Counted from the first letter of the stretch, positions 9,852 through 19,879 are shown. The stretch is 64,000 bases of DNA from Fagopyrum homotropicum (GCA_033239125.1 BSWB01000004.1:125435235-125499234), one strand, 5' to 3'. Notes: generated from the sequence alone by a model not told the origin. Numbers and translations are program-made.

Positions 9852-11260
9852 TTTGTATTCCTAGATGTTCTCTGAGATTATTACTAGTTGAGGAAGCTCA
9901 TATGGGAGGATTAATGGGACGCTTTGGAAGATATAAGACTTATCACATGCTTCACTCTCATTTATTTTGGCCTCACATGCTTAAGGATGTTGAACATATG
10001 ATCAAGAGGTGTCTTGTTTGTCTAAAGCGAAGTCAAGACTGAAGCCACACGGTTTGTATACTCATCTACCTATTCCTACTTCACCTTGCTTGACATTAGT
10101 ATGGATTTTGTTGTAGGATTGCCAAGGACTAACAAGGGGAGAGACTCTATCTTTGTGGTTGATGATCGCTTTTTTAAAATGGCTCACTCTATTCCTTGCC
10201 ATAAAACTATGATGCATATAATGTAGCTAACTAGTTTTTCAAGGAAGTTGTTTGATTTCAAGGAGTGAGAAGAACTATTGTGAGCGATAGAGATGTTAAG
10301 TTCCTTAGTTCCTTTTGGAAAACACTTTTGGGAAAGCTAGGTATAAAGTTGTTGTTTTCAACTTCTAGTTATTCTCAAATGGATGGTCAAACGGAGGTAA
10401 CTAACGGAACTTTAACTACTATATTACGAGCTTTTTTGAAGGACAATTTGAATGCATGGGAAGATGTGTTACCACATGTTGAATTTTGCTTATAATCGAA
10501 CCTTGCATTCATCTTTTAACCTAACGCCGTTTGAGTGTGTTTATGGAGTGAATCCTTTGACTCCCTTTGATCTTATACCGTTGCCCTTAGAGGAGCGAGT
10601 AGATTTTATTGCAGGAAAGTAGGTGGAGTTCATAAGGGAATTACATGAGAAGACGCGCTTACGGCTTGCACAAAAGGGAATATCCGTTCCTTCCAAAGCA
10701 AATCGGAATCGCAAGGAGATGCTATTCAAACCCATGGCTCTAGTGTGGTTGCATCTCAGGACAGAGTGATTTCCGGACAAGAGGAAATCAAAGTTATCTC
10801 CAAGAGGAGACAAACCTTTTAGAGAAAAAAGGAAAGTTTGTGGCAATGCTTACGTCTTGGAACTTTCATCTGATTATGGTTTAAGTCCCACCTTCAACGT
10901 TGGTGACTTTAGTCCTTACGAGTTTAGAGATGAGCATGCAATGATTCGAGGACGAATCCTTTTGAAGAAGGGAAGTCTGATGTGAGACCATCTCCAACAC
11001 AAGGACTAGTTACACGCTCAAAGGCTAAGGCATTGAAGGACAAACCAAAAACACCTTCACCTTCTTCGGATTCAATTATGGATGGAGCGATCACAAGGTC
11101 AAGAGCAAAGACGATTCAAGAAGAAGTTACGGACATACTCATGACATGTACACTCAAGGAAACTCTCCTTACTCTACAGAGTTCCTTGGGGTTGTTACTG
11201 AATGTTATAGAAGAGCCAAGCGACAACCAAGAATATCCACTAAGCAAAGAAGAAGGATAA
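9852..11260 (+). pseudogene. Chromovirus integrase and pol C-terminus (Chr2), decayed
   Basis: The frame opens with a HHCC zinc domain: EEAHMGGLMGRFG, HSHFYWPHMLKD and CLVCLKRS (9900-10040). A decayed core follows; RRTIVSDRDVKFLSSFWK (10270-10320) carries the second catalytic Asp and SYSQMDGQTEVTNGTL (about 10370-10410) the Glu. YVLELSSDYG and FNVGDFSPYEFRDE (10850-10935) are the usual C-terminal words of this chromovirus group. A tail with GLVTRSKAKALK and AITRSRAKTIQE (10990-11130) ends at 11260. Many stops and shifts break it (for example near 10040-10260, 10490, 10620). AthA-4 interrupts it at 9852, and gag, protease and RT lie outside the window. Confidence 0.85.
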
Positions 11261-11307
11261 GAGCAAGGAAGAGTATCAGAGAAGTAAAATAGACCGATTT
11301 ACTAGAG

Positions 11308-11321
11308 AAATCGACCGATTT
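11308..11321 (+). repeat. AthC-type inverted repeat in chromovirus Chr2
   Basis: AAATCGACCGATTT, with further copies at about 11290, 11335, 11350, 12032 and 12055. The same arms and core mark the unrelated Athila element AthC. Confidence 0.75.
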
Positions 11322-11370
11322 TCCTGTAGGAAAATTCGACCGATTTCATGGTCCGATTTCCTTCACTAGA

Positions 11371-12071
11371 ATGAGTTTTGCAAAGATCCGGCCATGATAT
11401 TCTATCTTTTGGCAATTATATCTTGTTATGATTCTTTAAGGTTCTCAAACTATCTTAAGAGATTATTAATTAGATCGTATCTTTATAGTTTTATATTTTA
11501 TATATCTTAAAGATATCTTTGCAAGATTATCTTTAAGTATATTTTCCTAGCCTTTTTAGGTTAATCTCCTTAACAAATAGCCTTAGTAGGGGAGATTGTT
11601 TAGTAGATTAGATTTGATATAATTCCACAACTTGTGTGAACTTGCAGCTTCATTTACGAAGTTTGTATTTTATTCATTATTATTCAATAAAAAAGAGAGC
11701 TTTTGGTTGAATCGTGGTGAAGTCCTTGCTAGATTGGGCTTGTGTGTGTTAATCTTATTGAAGGTTGGTGCTCCTGGTCAATACTAGTCCCTCCTTGGGC
11801 TTGTTTTAATTAGAAGACTTGTGTAAGGTTAATGAAGTGCGGGTTAATGTAATCTTCTCGTTAAGGGTTTTGACACATCACTGGTCAAGGTTCTTTTGCG
11901 AAACTATCTTAGTTCATATCTTCCTATATTTATTTCATTTATCATTCCATATTCACCTTCTTATCTTTCCATATCATTCACTAAACCGTTCTGAGTTTGT
12001 CGAAATATCGAACTGTTCTTGAATAAAATTGACCGATTTTCTCTATAGAACAACCCGATTTTATCCTAGTT
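11371..12071 (+). mobile_element. Probable 3' LTR of Chr2 (borders approximate)
   Basis: After the pol tail, AAATCGACCGATTT (11308-11321) and neighbours precede an A/T-rich stretch. This has a TATA-like region near 11495 and a plant-like poly(A) signal AATAAA at about 11687, as expected of an LTR on the plus strand. I cannot fix either border: no second copy is in the window. Two more half sites of the same motif lie at about 12030-12062, close to the likely end. Confidence 0.45.
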
Positions 12072-13297
12072 AAGGACTTTCAATCTAGATCAGGAACTGC
12101 GGCTTATCCCCGCATTATTACCTGTCTCAAGATAAAGCTAGCCTCATAACACGCTCAACTTCCCGCAGGAAAGTTCTCTATGCCTGAACAACAAGGCACA
12201 CAATCAACGACTAACCGATATGCTAGAATTCCTTACTTCTAGTCTCAATGATCTCTACCAGACCATAACATCATACTCGAAGGTTTCTACTTCTAGTCTC
12301 AATGATCTCTACCAAATCATATACCGACATGCTAGGATGTTCCCAACCCTAGTCTCAGTCACTCACGTGCAAGACCAACTATTCCCATAACACTATTCCA
12401 TAAAGATACACGATTCTCCAACCATCTCCAACAACACATATCCAAACTTAGCCAAACTCGTCATAAACCAACAATGCTTCTAGCTACCTAACTTCGGAAC
12501 ATCAAAATTCCATATCTAACCGTTGGATCGTTCTTCAAACTTAATACATGCTCCTATGCATATCCATAAACAACATATCCAAAGAGAAAACTACTAACTT
12601 AGATTACTAAACTACTTCAACGAGCTCATCAACTCTTGCCCACAGGGTAAACGTACAATCAATATGAAAGTTACATATAATTATATACTAATAACCCTAT
12701 CCGAAATTCCGATACAGAAATCCCCAAATCCGAGATTAGGATTTACACCAACAATTCTCATCTTACTCACAACAATCCGACATTATCGATCTATCTACAA
12801 TTAGTCCAACTACTACACATAGATTCTCAATAGAGTTATTCCAATAATAAAATTTACTAAAACATAGATTCTCTAATTAAATCTAAGGCTTAACCCAAAC
12901 GCAATCGGAACTCAATAACTGGGACTCACTCTAATGAATTGGACGGCACTGGTAGATGGTGAGGGCGGCAAGATGAGGGTGGCGGCTAAGGTGAACGTCG
13001 ACTGGAAATGGACTGGGACGCTGGTGAATTGCACGGCGGATCGGCCGGAACTGCTTGCACAAGACTGCGAGTCGGCTGCCAGCGAAGCGGCCCCACCACT
13101 GCACGCTCACCTTCCTCCGGTTCGTTACGGTGGCTTGGTCACGACGGCTCCCCGGTGGCATGACGGTGTGGTGACGGTGGTTGACTGATGTCTCTGGCCC
13201 CTTTATCAACTGTCGTAGAAGTGAGCAAGGACGAGAAGGGTTTGTATAAGGAAAGCTGTGTGAGGAGGTAAGAAAAGAAAGAGGGAAAGATGGTAAC
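12072..13297 (-). mobile_element. Chr3 LTR, part left of Cop1
   Basis: Read on the minus strand this continues the LTR that starts TGTAATAACCGG at 18312 and is split by Cop1. The layout (C/T-rich U3, GC-rich block at 12930-13200, then A/T-rich text) is like the Chr4 LTR. The open frames at 12931-13341 and 12934-13188 have no recognised domain and I do not call them genes. The expected end (TGTAACACC on the plus strand) is absent, so Chr2 probably cut the LTR here. 13293-13297 is the GTAAC target duplication of Cop1. Confidence 0.5.
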
Positions 13298-13413
13298 TGT
13301 GGATGAATTCCCCTTAGGGTTTCCGTCATCAGACGGTTCATATTTATAATAAACGGAGTTTACATAATTACATTAGGGTACCCCTATATTTACAATAATT
13401 ACATAAACTATCA
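13298..13413 (-). repeat. 3' LTR of Cop1
   Basis: On the minus strand it runs TGATAGTTTATG to TTCATCCACA. Its first three bases (TGA at 13413-13411) also act as the stop codon of pol. A G-rich purine tract (ACTGCGGGGGTA on the minus strand, 13414-13425) lies directly upstream. Confidence 0.93.
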
Positions 13414-16400
13414 TACCCCCGCAGTCGAAACTGGAGGAGGTTGAACAGTAAGACTGGATCTAAAGTCTAAAAACAATTGTCGGGGAAGACCTTTGGTAAA
13501 TATGTCTACGTACTGAAATGCCGAAGGTACGTGAAGAACTCGAACGTGACCACGAGCAACCTTGTCGCGAACGAAGTGGATGTCGATCTCAATATGCTTC
13601 GTCCGTTGGTGTTGAACTGGGTTGCTGGCAAGATAAGTAGCCGATATGTTGTCTGTGTACACAATGGATGCCTTGGTAAGCGGACAATGGAGCTCAAGCA
13701 AAAGATTTCGCAACCAGGAACATTCTGACACGACATTGGCAACTCCTCTGTACTCTGCCTCTGCACTGGATCTGGAGACTACATATTGTCGTTTGGCAGA
13801 CCACGATATAAGTGTGTCATTGAAGAAGACACAGTAACCTGAAGTCGAGCGGCGTGTATCAGGACAACCTGCCCAATCAGCATCTGTGTAGGCAATGAGA
13901 TCAGACTTCGGAGAAGAGGAAATGGTGATACCTAAAGTTGATGTTCCAGAGATGTAGCGGATAATGCGCTTAAGAGCGGCAAAATGAGCTTCCCTGGGGT
14001 CGTGCATAAAAAGGCACACTTGTTGTACTGCAAAACTGATGTCAGGCCGTGTGAAGGTGAGGTATTGCAATGCTCCAGCTAAACTACGGTAAAGTGTCGG
14101 ATCACTAATAGCAGGACTGGACGAAGCACTTAACTTGACAGATGTCTCGGCCGGGGTAGCAGAAGGTTTGCAGTTAGACATCTTTGCTCTTTCAACAATT
14201 TCGCGAGCATATTTATCCTGGGACAGGAATAAGCCAGAGGACGTTCGACGAACAGAAATGCCCAAGAAATAGGATAGGGGGCCTAAGTCTTTCAGGGCAA
14301 ATTCCTTACTCAGAAGCTTGATCAAATGATTGCGCAGGGCGTCAGAAGAAGTTGTAAGGATAATGTCGTCGACATACAGAAGCAAGAAAGCAGTATCAGA
14401 CCCTTGAGTATAAATAAACAGGGAGGAGTCACTCTTACTGCTAATAAACCCAATGCGATGTAGGAAGCCTGCAAAGCGTTGAAACCATGCCCGGGGAGCT
14501 TGCTTCAGACCATATAGAGACTTTTGCAAAAGGCAAACATGATTGGGTTTTGAGGGGTCGCGGAAGCCCGGTGGTTGAAACATATACACCGTTTCGTTCA
14601 GATGGCCGTGTAGGAAAGCATTCTGAACATCCAGTTGATGAATGGACCAAAAGCGAGATATTGAAATGCTGAGAACCATACGGATGGTTGCTGGTTTAAC
14701 AACTGGACTGAAAGTTTCGTCACAATCAATTCCAACCTGCTGAGAACAACCGTTAGCAACTAACCGAGCCTTGTATCGTTCCAGGGAACCGTCAGACCTG
14801 TACTTATGTTTAAAAATCCACATGCATCGCACAATATTAGCATCCGCAGGACGAGGTATCAGAACCCACGTCTTATTTCGCATAAGGGCTCGATATTCAT
14901 CGAGCATGGCAGCGGTCCAATACGGATCTTGAAGGGCTACATTGTGGGATTTGGGAATTGGGGAAAATGGAGCGGTTGAAACGGATAAGTCAAAGACGGG
15001 ATTTGGTTTTACGATGCCGGATTGACTTCGTGTATGAGGACGGTGGGGAACAGTGGATGGCTGGTCCGGTGTAGTATTTAAAATGGGTGGAGCTGGGAAG
15101 TTGGAAGCAGGTACGTAATGTGGGATGGGTGGACTGGGATCAGACGCTGGGTTGGGGTGGGCCTGGGGCTGAAGCTGAGCAGGTAAACGAGATGGGCCAG
15201 GGGAGGTGGGAGCTAGGGCGTGGGCCAGAGGTAAGGTGGAGGGCCCAACAGAAGCTGGAGGTGGGTAGTGTGTGGCCATAGGAGAGGATAGTGGGCCTGG
15301 GCCGGTAGCAACAGTGGGAGAGGGAGCTGTGCGTGGGCCGGACGTGGCAGTGGAAGAGGATGCTGGGCCTGGGCCGTCAGAAACAAGAGAGGGATGAATC
15401 AACTTATCTAAAAGATAAGGGGAAATATCATCGTCACATTGTCGAGCTGCTGTAAATTCCGGGGAGTTGCGGGAGCTGTTGGCGAAGGGAAAAACCGTCT
15501 CGTCGAACGTGACGTGACAAGAAATGATAATTTTGTGGGTTTTGATATCTAGACATTTGTAGCCTCTATGGTGGTTGGGATATCCAAGGAAAACGCAAGG
15601 AGTAGTGCGTTGTTGGAGTTTGTGGGAGATTGTGGCACTTTGATTAGGATAACAAAGGCAACCAAAAACCCGGAGATGACCATAGGAAGGTGTTGTAAGA
15701 TACAACCTTTGGGTGGGAGATTGATTTTGAATGGAAGAGGATGGAAGGATGTTGAGGAGGTAGCAAGAAGTCTCCATAGCATGGGGCCAATAGGAGATTG
15801 GAAGGGAGGAGTGAAATAAGAGGGAACGCATCATGTTATTGATCGTACGAATGACTCGTTCGGCTTTGCCGTTTTGCGGAGAAGTGTGCGGACAAGAGAA
15901 TCGGAACACTATCCCATTATCAACAAAGAACTTGTGAAAGTTGTGATTATTGAATTCCCGACCCATGTCACATTGAAAGCTTTTTATAGAAAGGTGAAAT
16001 TGAGTTTTGATAAGTTGATGAAATTGAACAAATAACTCAAAAACTTGAGACTTGAACTTGATTGGATAAACCCATAGAAAATGAGAATAATCATCAAGAA
16101 AAAGTAAGTAATATTTAAACCCTTCCCGACTAGGGATTGGAGAGGTCCAAAGATCACTGTGAATAATGTCAAAGGGCGCAATTGAACGAGTATGAGATCT
16201 AACAAAAGGTAACCTATGATGTTTTCCTAATTGGCAAGCATGACAAAGATGAGCCAAATTAGACTTATTAAAAAGAAACAAAGAAGACTTCCTAAGCACA
16301 TCCAAAACAGGAGCACCGGGATGACCAAGACGAGCATGCCAAAGGTCGGAGGACGTAACCGAAAGGGCGTGATGTGGATGATTAGAAGGACCCGTGACAG

Positions 16401-16794
16401 GATAGAGTTCCCCGGAACTATTACATCTCAGACGTGTGATCCTCGTGTGTAGATCCTTCACAGAAAAACCAAAAGGGTCAAACTCTATGGAGACACTGTT
16501 ATCCGTAGTAAAACGACGAACATATACTAAGTTTTTGACTATTTGTGGTGCAATGAGGACATTGGAGAGGTGTAAAGGCTTTTTAGTGGTGGGGAGGATG
16601 GTATGTCCAAGACCTGTAGAAGGAATACGCATGCCATTCCCGACAATAATCGAATTTAAAGAACCATTATGAGAAAAAGACGAGAGCGAACCTGAATTAT
16701 TCGTCATGTGGGAGGTGGCGCCCGTATCCATGTACCAATAATTATCCGGCGGGTGAAGAGACATCGCAGCAAAAGATGAGTCCAAGCTGGTGGG
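13411..16794 (-). CDS. Cop1 pol: protease, integrase, reverse transcriptase, RNase H
   Basis: A long open frame (first ATG at 16785, MDSSFAAMSLHPPDNYW) in the same frame as gag. The protease active site is YWYMDTGATSHM near the start. The integrase zinc region has LWHARLGHPG and CHACQLGKHH. The integrase core has FDIIHSDLW (Asp), FQCDMGREF (Asp) and SPQNGKAERV (Glu). RT has DCDETFSPVVK, LDVQNAFLHG, KSLYGLKQAPRAW and the catalytic YVDDI. RNase H has SRSSAEAEYR and VYTDNISA near the end. All key residues are present, so the enzyme part looks intact, but a TAG at 16795-16797 separates it from gag. Most copia elements use one gag-pol frame, so this stop is probably a mutation. Confidence 0.93.
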   Translation of the reverse strand, partial: PTSLDSSFAAMSLHPPDNYWYMDTGATSHMTNNSGSLSSFSHNGSLNSIIVGNGMRIPSTGLGHTILPTTKKPLHLSNVLIAPQIVKNLVYVRRFTTDNSVSIEFDPFGFSVKDLHTRITRLRCNSSGELYPVTGPSNHPHHALSVTSSDLWHARLGHPGAPVLDVLRKSSLFLFNKSNLAHLCHACQLGKHHRLPFVRSHTRSIAPFDIIHSDLWTSPIPSREGFKYYLLFLDDYSHFLWVYPIKFKSQVFELFVQFHQLIKTQFHLSIKSFQCDMGREFNNHNFHKFFVDNGIVFRFSCPHTSPQNGKAERVIRTINNMMRSLLFHSSLPISYWPHAMETSCYLLNILPSSSIQNQSPTQRLYLTTPSYGHLRVFGCLCYPNQSATISHKLQQRTTPCVFLGYPNHHRGYKCLDIKTHKIIISCHVTFDETVFPFANSSRNSPEFTAARQCDDDISPYLLDKLIHPSLVSDGPGPASSSTATSGPRTAPSPTVATGPGPLSSPMATHYPPPASVGPSTLPLAHALAPTSPGPSRLPAQLQPQAHPNPASDPSPPIPHYVPASNFPAPPILNTTPDQPSTVPHRPHTRSQSGIVKPNPVFDLSVSTAPFSPIPKSHNVALQDPYWTAAMLDEYRALMRNKTWVLIPRPADANIVRCMWIFKHKYRSDGSLERYKARLVANGCSQQVGIDCDETFSPVVKPATIRMVLSISISRFWSIHQLDVQNAFLHGHLNETVYMFQPPGFRDPSKPNHVCLLQKSLYGLKQAPRAWFQRFAGFLHRIGFISSKSDSSLFIYTQGSDTAFLLLYVDDIILTTSSDALRNHLIKLLSKEFALKDLGPLSYFLGISVRRTSSGLFLSQDKYAREIVERAKMSNCKPSATPAETSVKLSASSSPAISDPTLYRSLAGALQYLTFTRPDISFAVQQVCLFMHDPREAHFAALKRIIRYISGTSTLGITISSSPKSDLIAYTDADWAGCPDTRRSTSGYCVFFNDTLISWSAKRQYVVSRSSAEAEYRGVANVVSECSWLRNLLLELHCPLTKASIVYTDNISATYLASNPVQHQRTKHIEIDIHFVRDKVARGHVRVLHVPSAFQYVDIFTKGLPRQLFLDFRSSLTVQPPPVSTAGV

Positions 16795-16980
16795 CTACGT
16801 GTCATGAGAAAAATGGGCCTGAGATGTATGCTGGGGCGGTCCAGGCCCAAGAATCCCATTTTGAGGAGAAGGGATGGAGCAATGGGCTTGCTGGTGGGGA
16901 AAGGGGCCTGTTGGAAATTGGGTCTGAGGCCAAGGCTGAGCATGCGGCCCATTTGGAGTCCATCCGAAGGGAGCCCTAAT

Positions 16981-17805
16981 CTAGAAGCGTTGAGGAGGTT
17001 GCTGCTGCTGCTGTCCGCCCTGGGAGGTCTGCTGCTGCTGTCCGCCGGCGCCGCGTGTCCGAGACTTCCGGCCACGTCCACGGCGGTTTCCAGATTGGTC
17101 CGGCGAGGTTGAAGGCGGTGATGCTGGTGTGCCGGACGCCGGAGAACGAGTTGCCGCAGTAAGAGCCGATGAAGAATTTCCAGATTTCGTTTGAGAAGCC
17201 ATTCGCGTTTCTTCGAGGAGTAACTGCGAACGAGCTTTTGTGAAACTCGGAAGTGGGTCTGATTGCTGAATGAAACTAGCCGCGGCATTATATTCAGCGG
17301 GTAAACCCGATATAAGTTGAAGAACAAGTCGGTTCGCAGGAACCGGAGAGCCAACGCCTTTGAGTTGATCTGCTAAGGATTTGAGTTGTTGACAGTAAGC
17401 GTTGAGAGACGGAAAACCAGAAAGCTTACAGTTAGAGAACTCGTGTTCGAGGTAGACGGCGCGGGTGTTCTTGTTATCTTGAAAGATATCTTTTACTCGA
17501 TTCCATGCCTGGAGCGCGGTATCATCGGAATCAAGAATTTGTAGAAGAATATCTCTAGAAACCGTGCTGTATATCCATTGAAGAACAGCAGCGTCTACTT
17601 GAAGCCACAGCGAATCATCAATATCCGTTGTTTTGGGAACCTTTTCATCGATATGATCGAGAACGTTGTGTGCTTTCGCTGTAACGCGAAACAAGGTAAC
17701 CCAGGAAGCATACGGAGTGTCATGATCGAGGACGAGGGCAATGTTGTTCTTGATATTGGAGATTCCGAGGGCAGAGTGGAATGAGGATTTCCGTTCTGCA
17801 GCCAT
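16981..17805 (-). CDS. Cop1 gag
   Basis: 274 codons from the ATG at 17805 (MAAERKSSFHSALGISN). It has the copia gag core (SWVTLFRVTAKAHNVLDHI, YLEHEFSNCKLSGFPSLNAYCQQLKSLAD split over about residues 30-150) and ends in an RG/Q-rich tail without a CCHC zinc knuckle. The stop is TAG at 16981-16983. The frame then continues in phase through a Pro-rich linker to a second TAG at 16795 and then pol. Both are TAG, one C-to-T change from CAG, so I infer two point mutations in an originally continuous frame rather than programmed readthrough. Confidence 0.9.
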   Translation of the reverse strand: MAAERKSSFHSALGISNIKNNIALVLDHDTPYASWVTLFRVTAKAHNVLDHIDEKVPKTTDIDDSLWLQVDAAVLQWIYSTVSRDILLQILDSDDTALQAWNRVKDIFQDNKNTRAVYLEHEFSNCKLSGFPSLNAYCQQLKSLADQLKGVGSPVPANRLVLQLISGLPAEYNAAASFIQQSDPLPSFTKARSQLLLEETRMASQTKSGNSSSALTAATRSPASGTPASPPSTSPDQSGNRRGRGRKSRTRGAGGQQQQTSQGGQQQQQPPQRF

Positions 17806-17868
17806 CGAGGAATATTGTAAAGGGGAAAACGGAAGACGTTAGAAGCGGAAGATGTTAGAAGAGCGACT

Positions 17869-17880
17869 GCTCTGATACCA
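17869..17880 (-). other. Primer binding site (initiator tRNA-Met) of Cop1
   Basis: On the minus strand TGGTATCAGAGC directly after the LTR end, the usual primer site of plant copia elements. Confidence 0.92.
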
Positions 17881-18003
17881 TGTGAGATTTGGATGAATTC
17901 CCCTTAGGGTTTCCGTCATCAGACGGTTCATATTTATAATAAACGGAGTTTACATAATTACATTAGGGTACCCCTATATTTACAATAATTACATAAACTA
18001 TCA
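17881..18003 (-). repeat. 5' LTR of Cop1
   Basis: On the minus strand TGATAGTTTATG to AATCTCACA, 123 bp. It matches the 3' LTR except for seven extra bases near its end. The GTAAC duplication follows at 18004. Confidence 0.93.
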
Positions 18004-18312
18004 GTAACGATTACTGTTTGTTTGAGATGGAAAGCAAAGTGTGGTTCTGAGAAGACGAGACGGTTGGATCTCCGGAGAAGACAAACGAGGAAGGTTGCGG
18101 ACGGCTCTCTAGAGAAGTTACGTAGGGAGGTTGGAAGAGCAATTGCATACAGAAGGGAAAAGGTTAAAAAAAATGCCCAGCTGCTTCTTTCATGATGGCC
18201 CAGCTGGCCTGTCTCGACGGGTAAGAAGAAAATAAATGAGGTAAAAAGTCCAAACCTGTCAAAGTCCGGTTTGGCTTGGAATTTATCTGAAAATTTATTT
18301 CCGGTTATTACA
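18004..18312 (-). mobile_element. Chr3 LTR, start (right of Cop1)
   Basis: On the minus strand the LTR starts TGTAATAACCGG at 18312, the same TGTAAT start type as Chr1. At 18313 the gag-protease linker of AthD begins, so this is the outer edge of a minus-strand 5' LTR or solo LTR inserted in AthD. Confidence 0.65.
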
Positions 18313-19212
18313 CCTCCACCACTACAAAAGCCGCCACTTCCATTCCTGCAATCTCAAGCTAGAGCGAGCTTGGAAAAGCACTTTTGTAAGTTCCTTTAAC
18401 TAATGAGTAAGTTGCATATTAACATTTGGTTTATCGATGCTATTCTAGGTATGCCGGCTTATAGGAAGTTCTTAAACAAGATCCTCTCAAACAAAAGGAA
18501 TTTGGAGGATGTTAGTGAGGTAAGGATGACTACAAGGTCATCCGAACTCATCTCATTTATGAGTGAAGAGATGCCTCCAAAGCTAAGAGATCCGGGATCC
18601 TTTTGTTTTCCTATTGGAGTTGGGGAGATGATTTACGAGGCTTTGTGCGATCTTGGAGCTAGTGTGAGCATCATACACCTTGCATTATGCAAAAAGATTG
18701 GACTTGGAGATCCTAAACTAGTCAAGATAGGCCTTCACATGGCGGATAGGTCAAAAACACATCCGGTGGGGATTCTAGAAGACATTCCTGTGCGACTTGG
18801 TAAGTTTTATGTACCAATAGATTTTGTGGTGTTAGATATTCCTTCAGATTATCCGGTACCAATCATTCTTGGAAGACCATTCATTGCAACCTCCGGATGC
18901 ATGGTGGATTGCAAGAACGCCACACTATCCTTCAACATTGGTGAGGAGAATACCGAATTCAATATTTCCTCTATGAATAAAGAGACAAATTTTGGAGGGG
19001 ATGAATTCAACATATATGGTGATGAAGAGTCAAGGGAAGTAGTGAATTCAACTTTTGGCAAAGGCTCCCATACAGGATCTGAAGTGCTCGAACCTCGCCC
19101 GACTTTGCATGAGACTCTTCAAAAATGCAATGACCCTTCTTCCTTGACTATAAAGAGTGCTCAAGACGTCCCGAAGGGATCATATTCTTCATCGAAAGAA
19201 CCTCCTACATAG
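18313..19212 (+). pseudogene. Athila gag end and protease (AthD)
   Basis: It begins in the Pro-rich gag-protease linker (PPPPLQKPPLPF) and continues SQARASLEKHF. After a stop near 18400 it reads LHINIWFIDAILGMPAYRKFL. The aspartic protease has ALCDLGASVSIIHLALC (catalytic Asp codon near 18649) and the flap-side text IPIDFVVLDIPSDYPVPIILGRPF split over about 18815-18880. The acidic linker (FNIYGDEESREVV) follows and the frame ends at 19212. The part upstream was displaced by Chr3. Downstream the expected RT is missing. Confidence 0.88.
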
Positions 19213-19497
19213 GAGATGAAACCTCCCCCTTCCCATTTGAAGAATAAGAAATGGCAAGACAAGCATAAACCTCCAAAGGAGTTAAGGGAAGGAGATCTTG
19301 TCCTCTTTTTCAACTCAAAACTTCGCTGCTTTCTAGCAAAGCTAAATTCAAAATGGACGGAACCTTATGAATTGATAAATATTTTTTCCCCATGGTGCAG
19401 TTGAAGTTTGGGGTGATCATTGTGGAAGTTTTAAGGTGAGTGGAAGTATACACCGGAAGTTCCGGTGGGAAGCATGGCTTCTTTTCACCTTGAATAC
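19213..19497 (+). pseudogene. Integrase C-terminus fused after protease (AthD internal deletion)
   Basis: Directly after the protease linker the sequence is the end of integrase: KWQDKHKPPKELREGDLVLF, FNSKLRCFLAKLNSKWTEPYE, then in another frame AVEVWGDHCGSFKVSG and YTPEVPVGS. RT, RNase H and the integrase core (roughly 2.3 kb in AthB) are absent. AthD could only have moved with enzymes from another element, unless the deletion came after insertion. Confidence 0.85.
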
Positions 19498-19535
19498 ACA
19501 ATTAGGTCCAGCTAGCGACCTTAAACCAATCGATT

Positions 19536-19553
19536 CTTGGGAGGCAACCCAAG
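19536..19553 (+). other. Post-integrase hairpin, AthD copy
   Basis: CTTGGG-AGGCAA-CCCAAG, preceded by GTCCAGCTAGCGACCTTAAA. It matches the AthA copies exactly. Confidence 0.75.
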
Positions 19554-19857
19554 GTATGCCTTTGTCTTTCCCTTAGATTGTTTAGTTAGATTTTAGATTT
19601 ACTTTGGTATGTTTTGTGTTTTTGTGTCTTTGAATGACAAAACTTAGGTTTTTTCGAGAGAATGGATGATGAACTGAGTCGAGATTGTTGAGAACATGAG
19701 GATTTTGATGATAAAGAAGTGTGGAAACCGTTGGGTACGGAAGCTTAAAATCTCGGGCAAAAAGGCCAAAATCTTGGTCTAGATTTTAATTACAAAAATT
19801 AATTCAACCGAGATTTTACAAGGTTGAGAGAAACTTTGACCAAAATCTCTCCCCTCA

Positions 19858-19879
19858 AAAAATCTCGGCCGAGATTTTT
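19858..19879 (+). repeat. AthD family palindrome
   Basis: Perfect 22-base palindrome: AAAAATCT, core CGGCCG, AGATTTTT. Half sites occur nearby (AAAATCTCGG near 19750, AACCGAGATTTT near 19785). Confidence 0.85.

Larger units (their letters stand above)
13298..18003 (-). mobile_element. Cop1, complete Ty1/copia element (Ale-like, short LTRs)
   Basis: 4706 bp, flanked by GTAAC at 13293-13297 and 18004-18008. The LTRs are only 116 and 123 bp and identical by eye apart from a 7-bp gap, so the insertion is recent. Order on the minus strand: LTR, tRNA-Met primer site, gag, protease, integrase, RT, RNase H, LTR. This order and the short LTRs fit the Ale/Retrofit group. It sits inside the Chr3 LTR. 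Confidence 0.93.

Noticed and set aside
12931..13341. Open frames of 84 and 136 codons on both strands in a GC-rich block
   Set aside because: They lie inside the Chr3 LTR, have no recognisable domain, and the minus-strand one runs across the Cop1 insertion border; open frames on both strands reflect GC content.
16795..16983. Programmed stop-codon readthrough between Cop1 gag and pol
   Set aside because: There are two separate TAG codons in one frame 60 codons apart, both one C-to-T step from CAG, and plant copia elements normally use one continuous frame; mutation is simpler.
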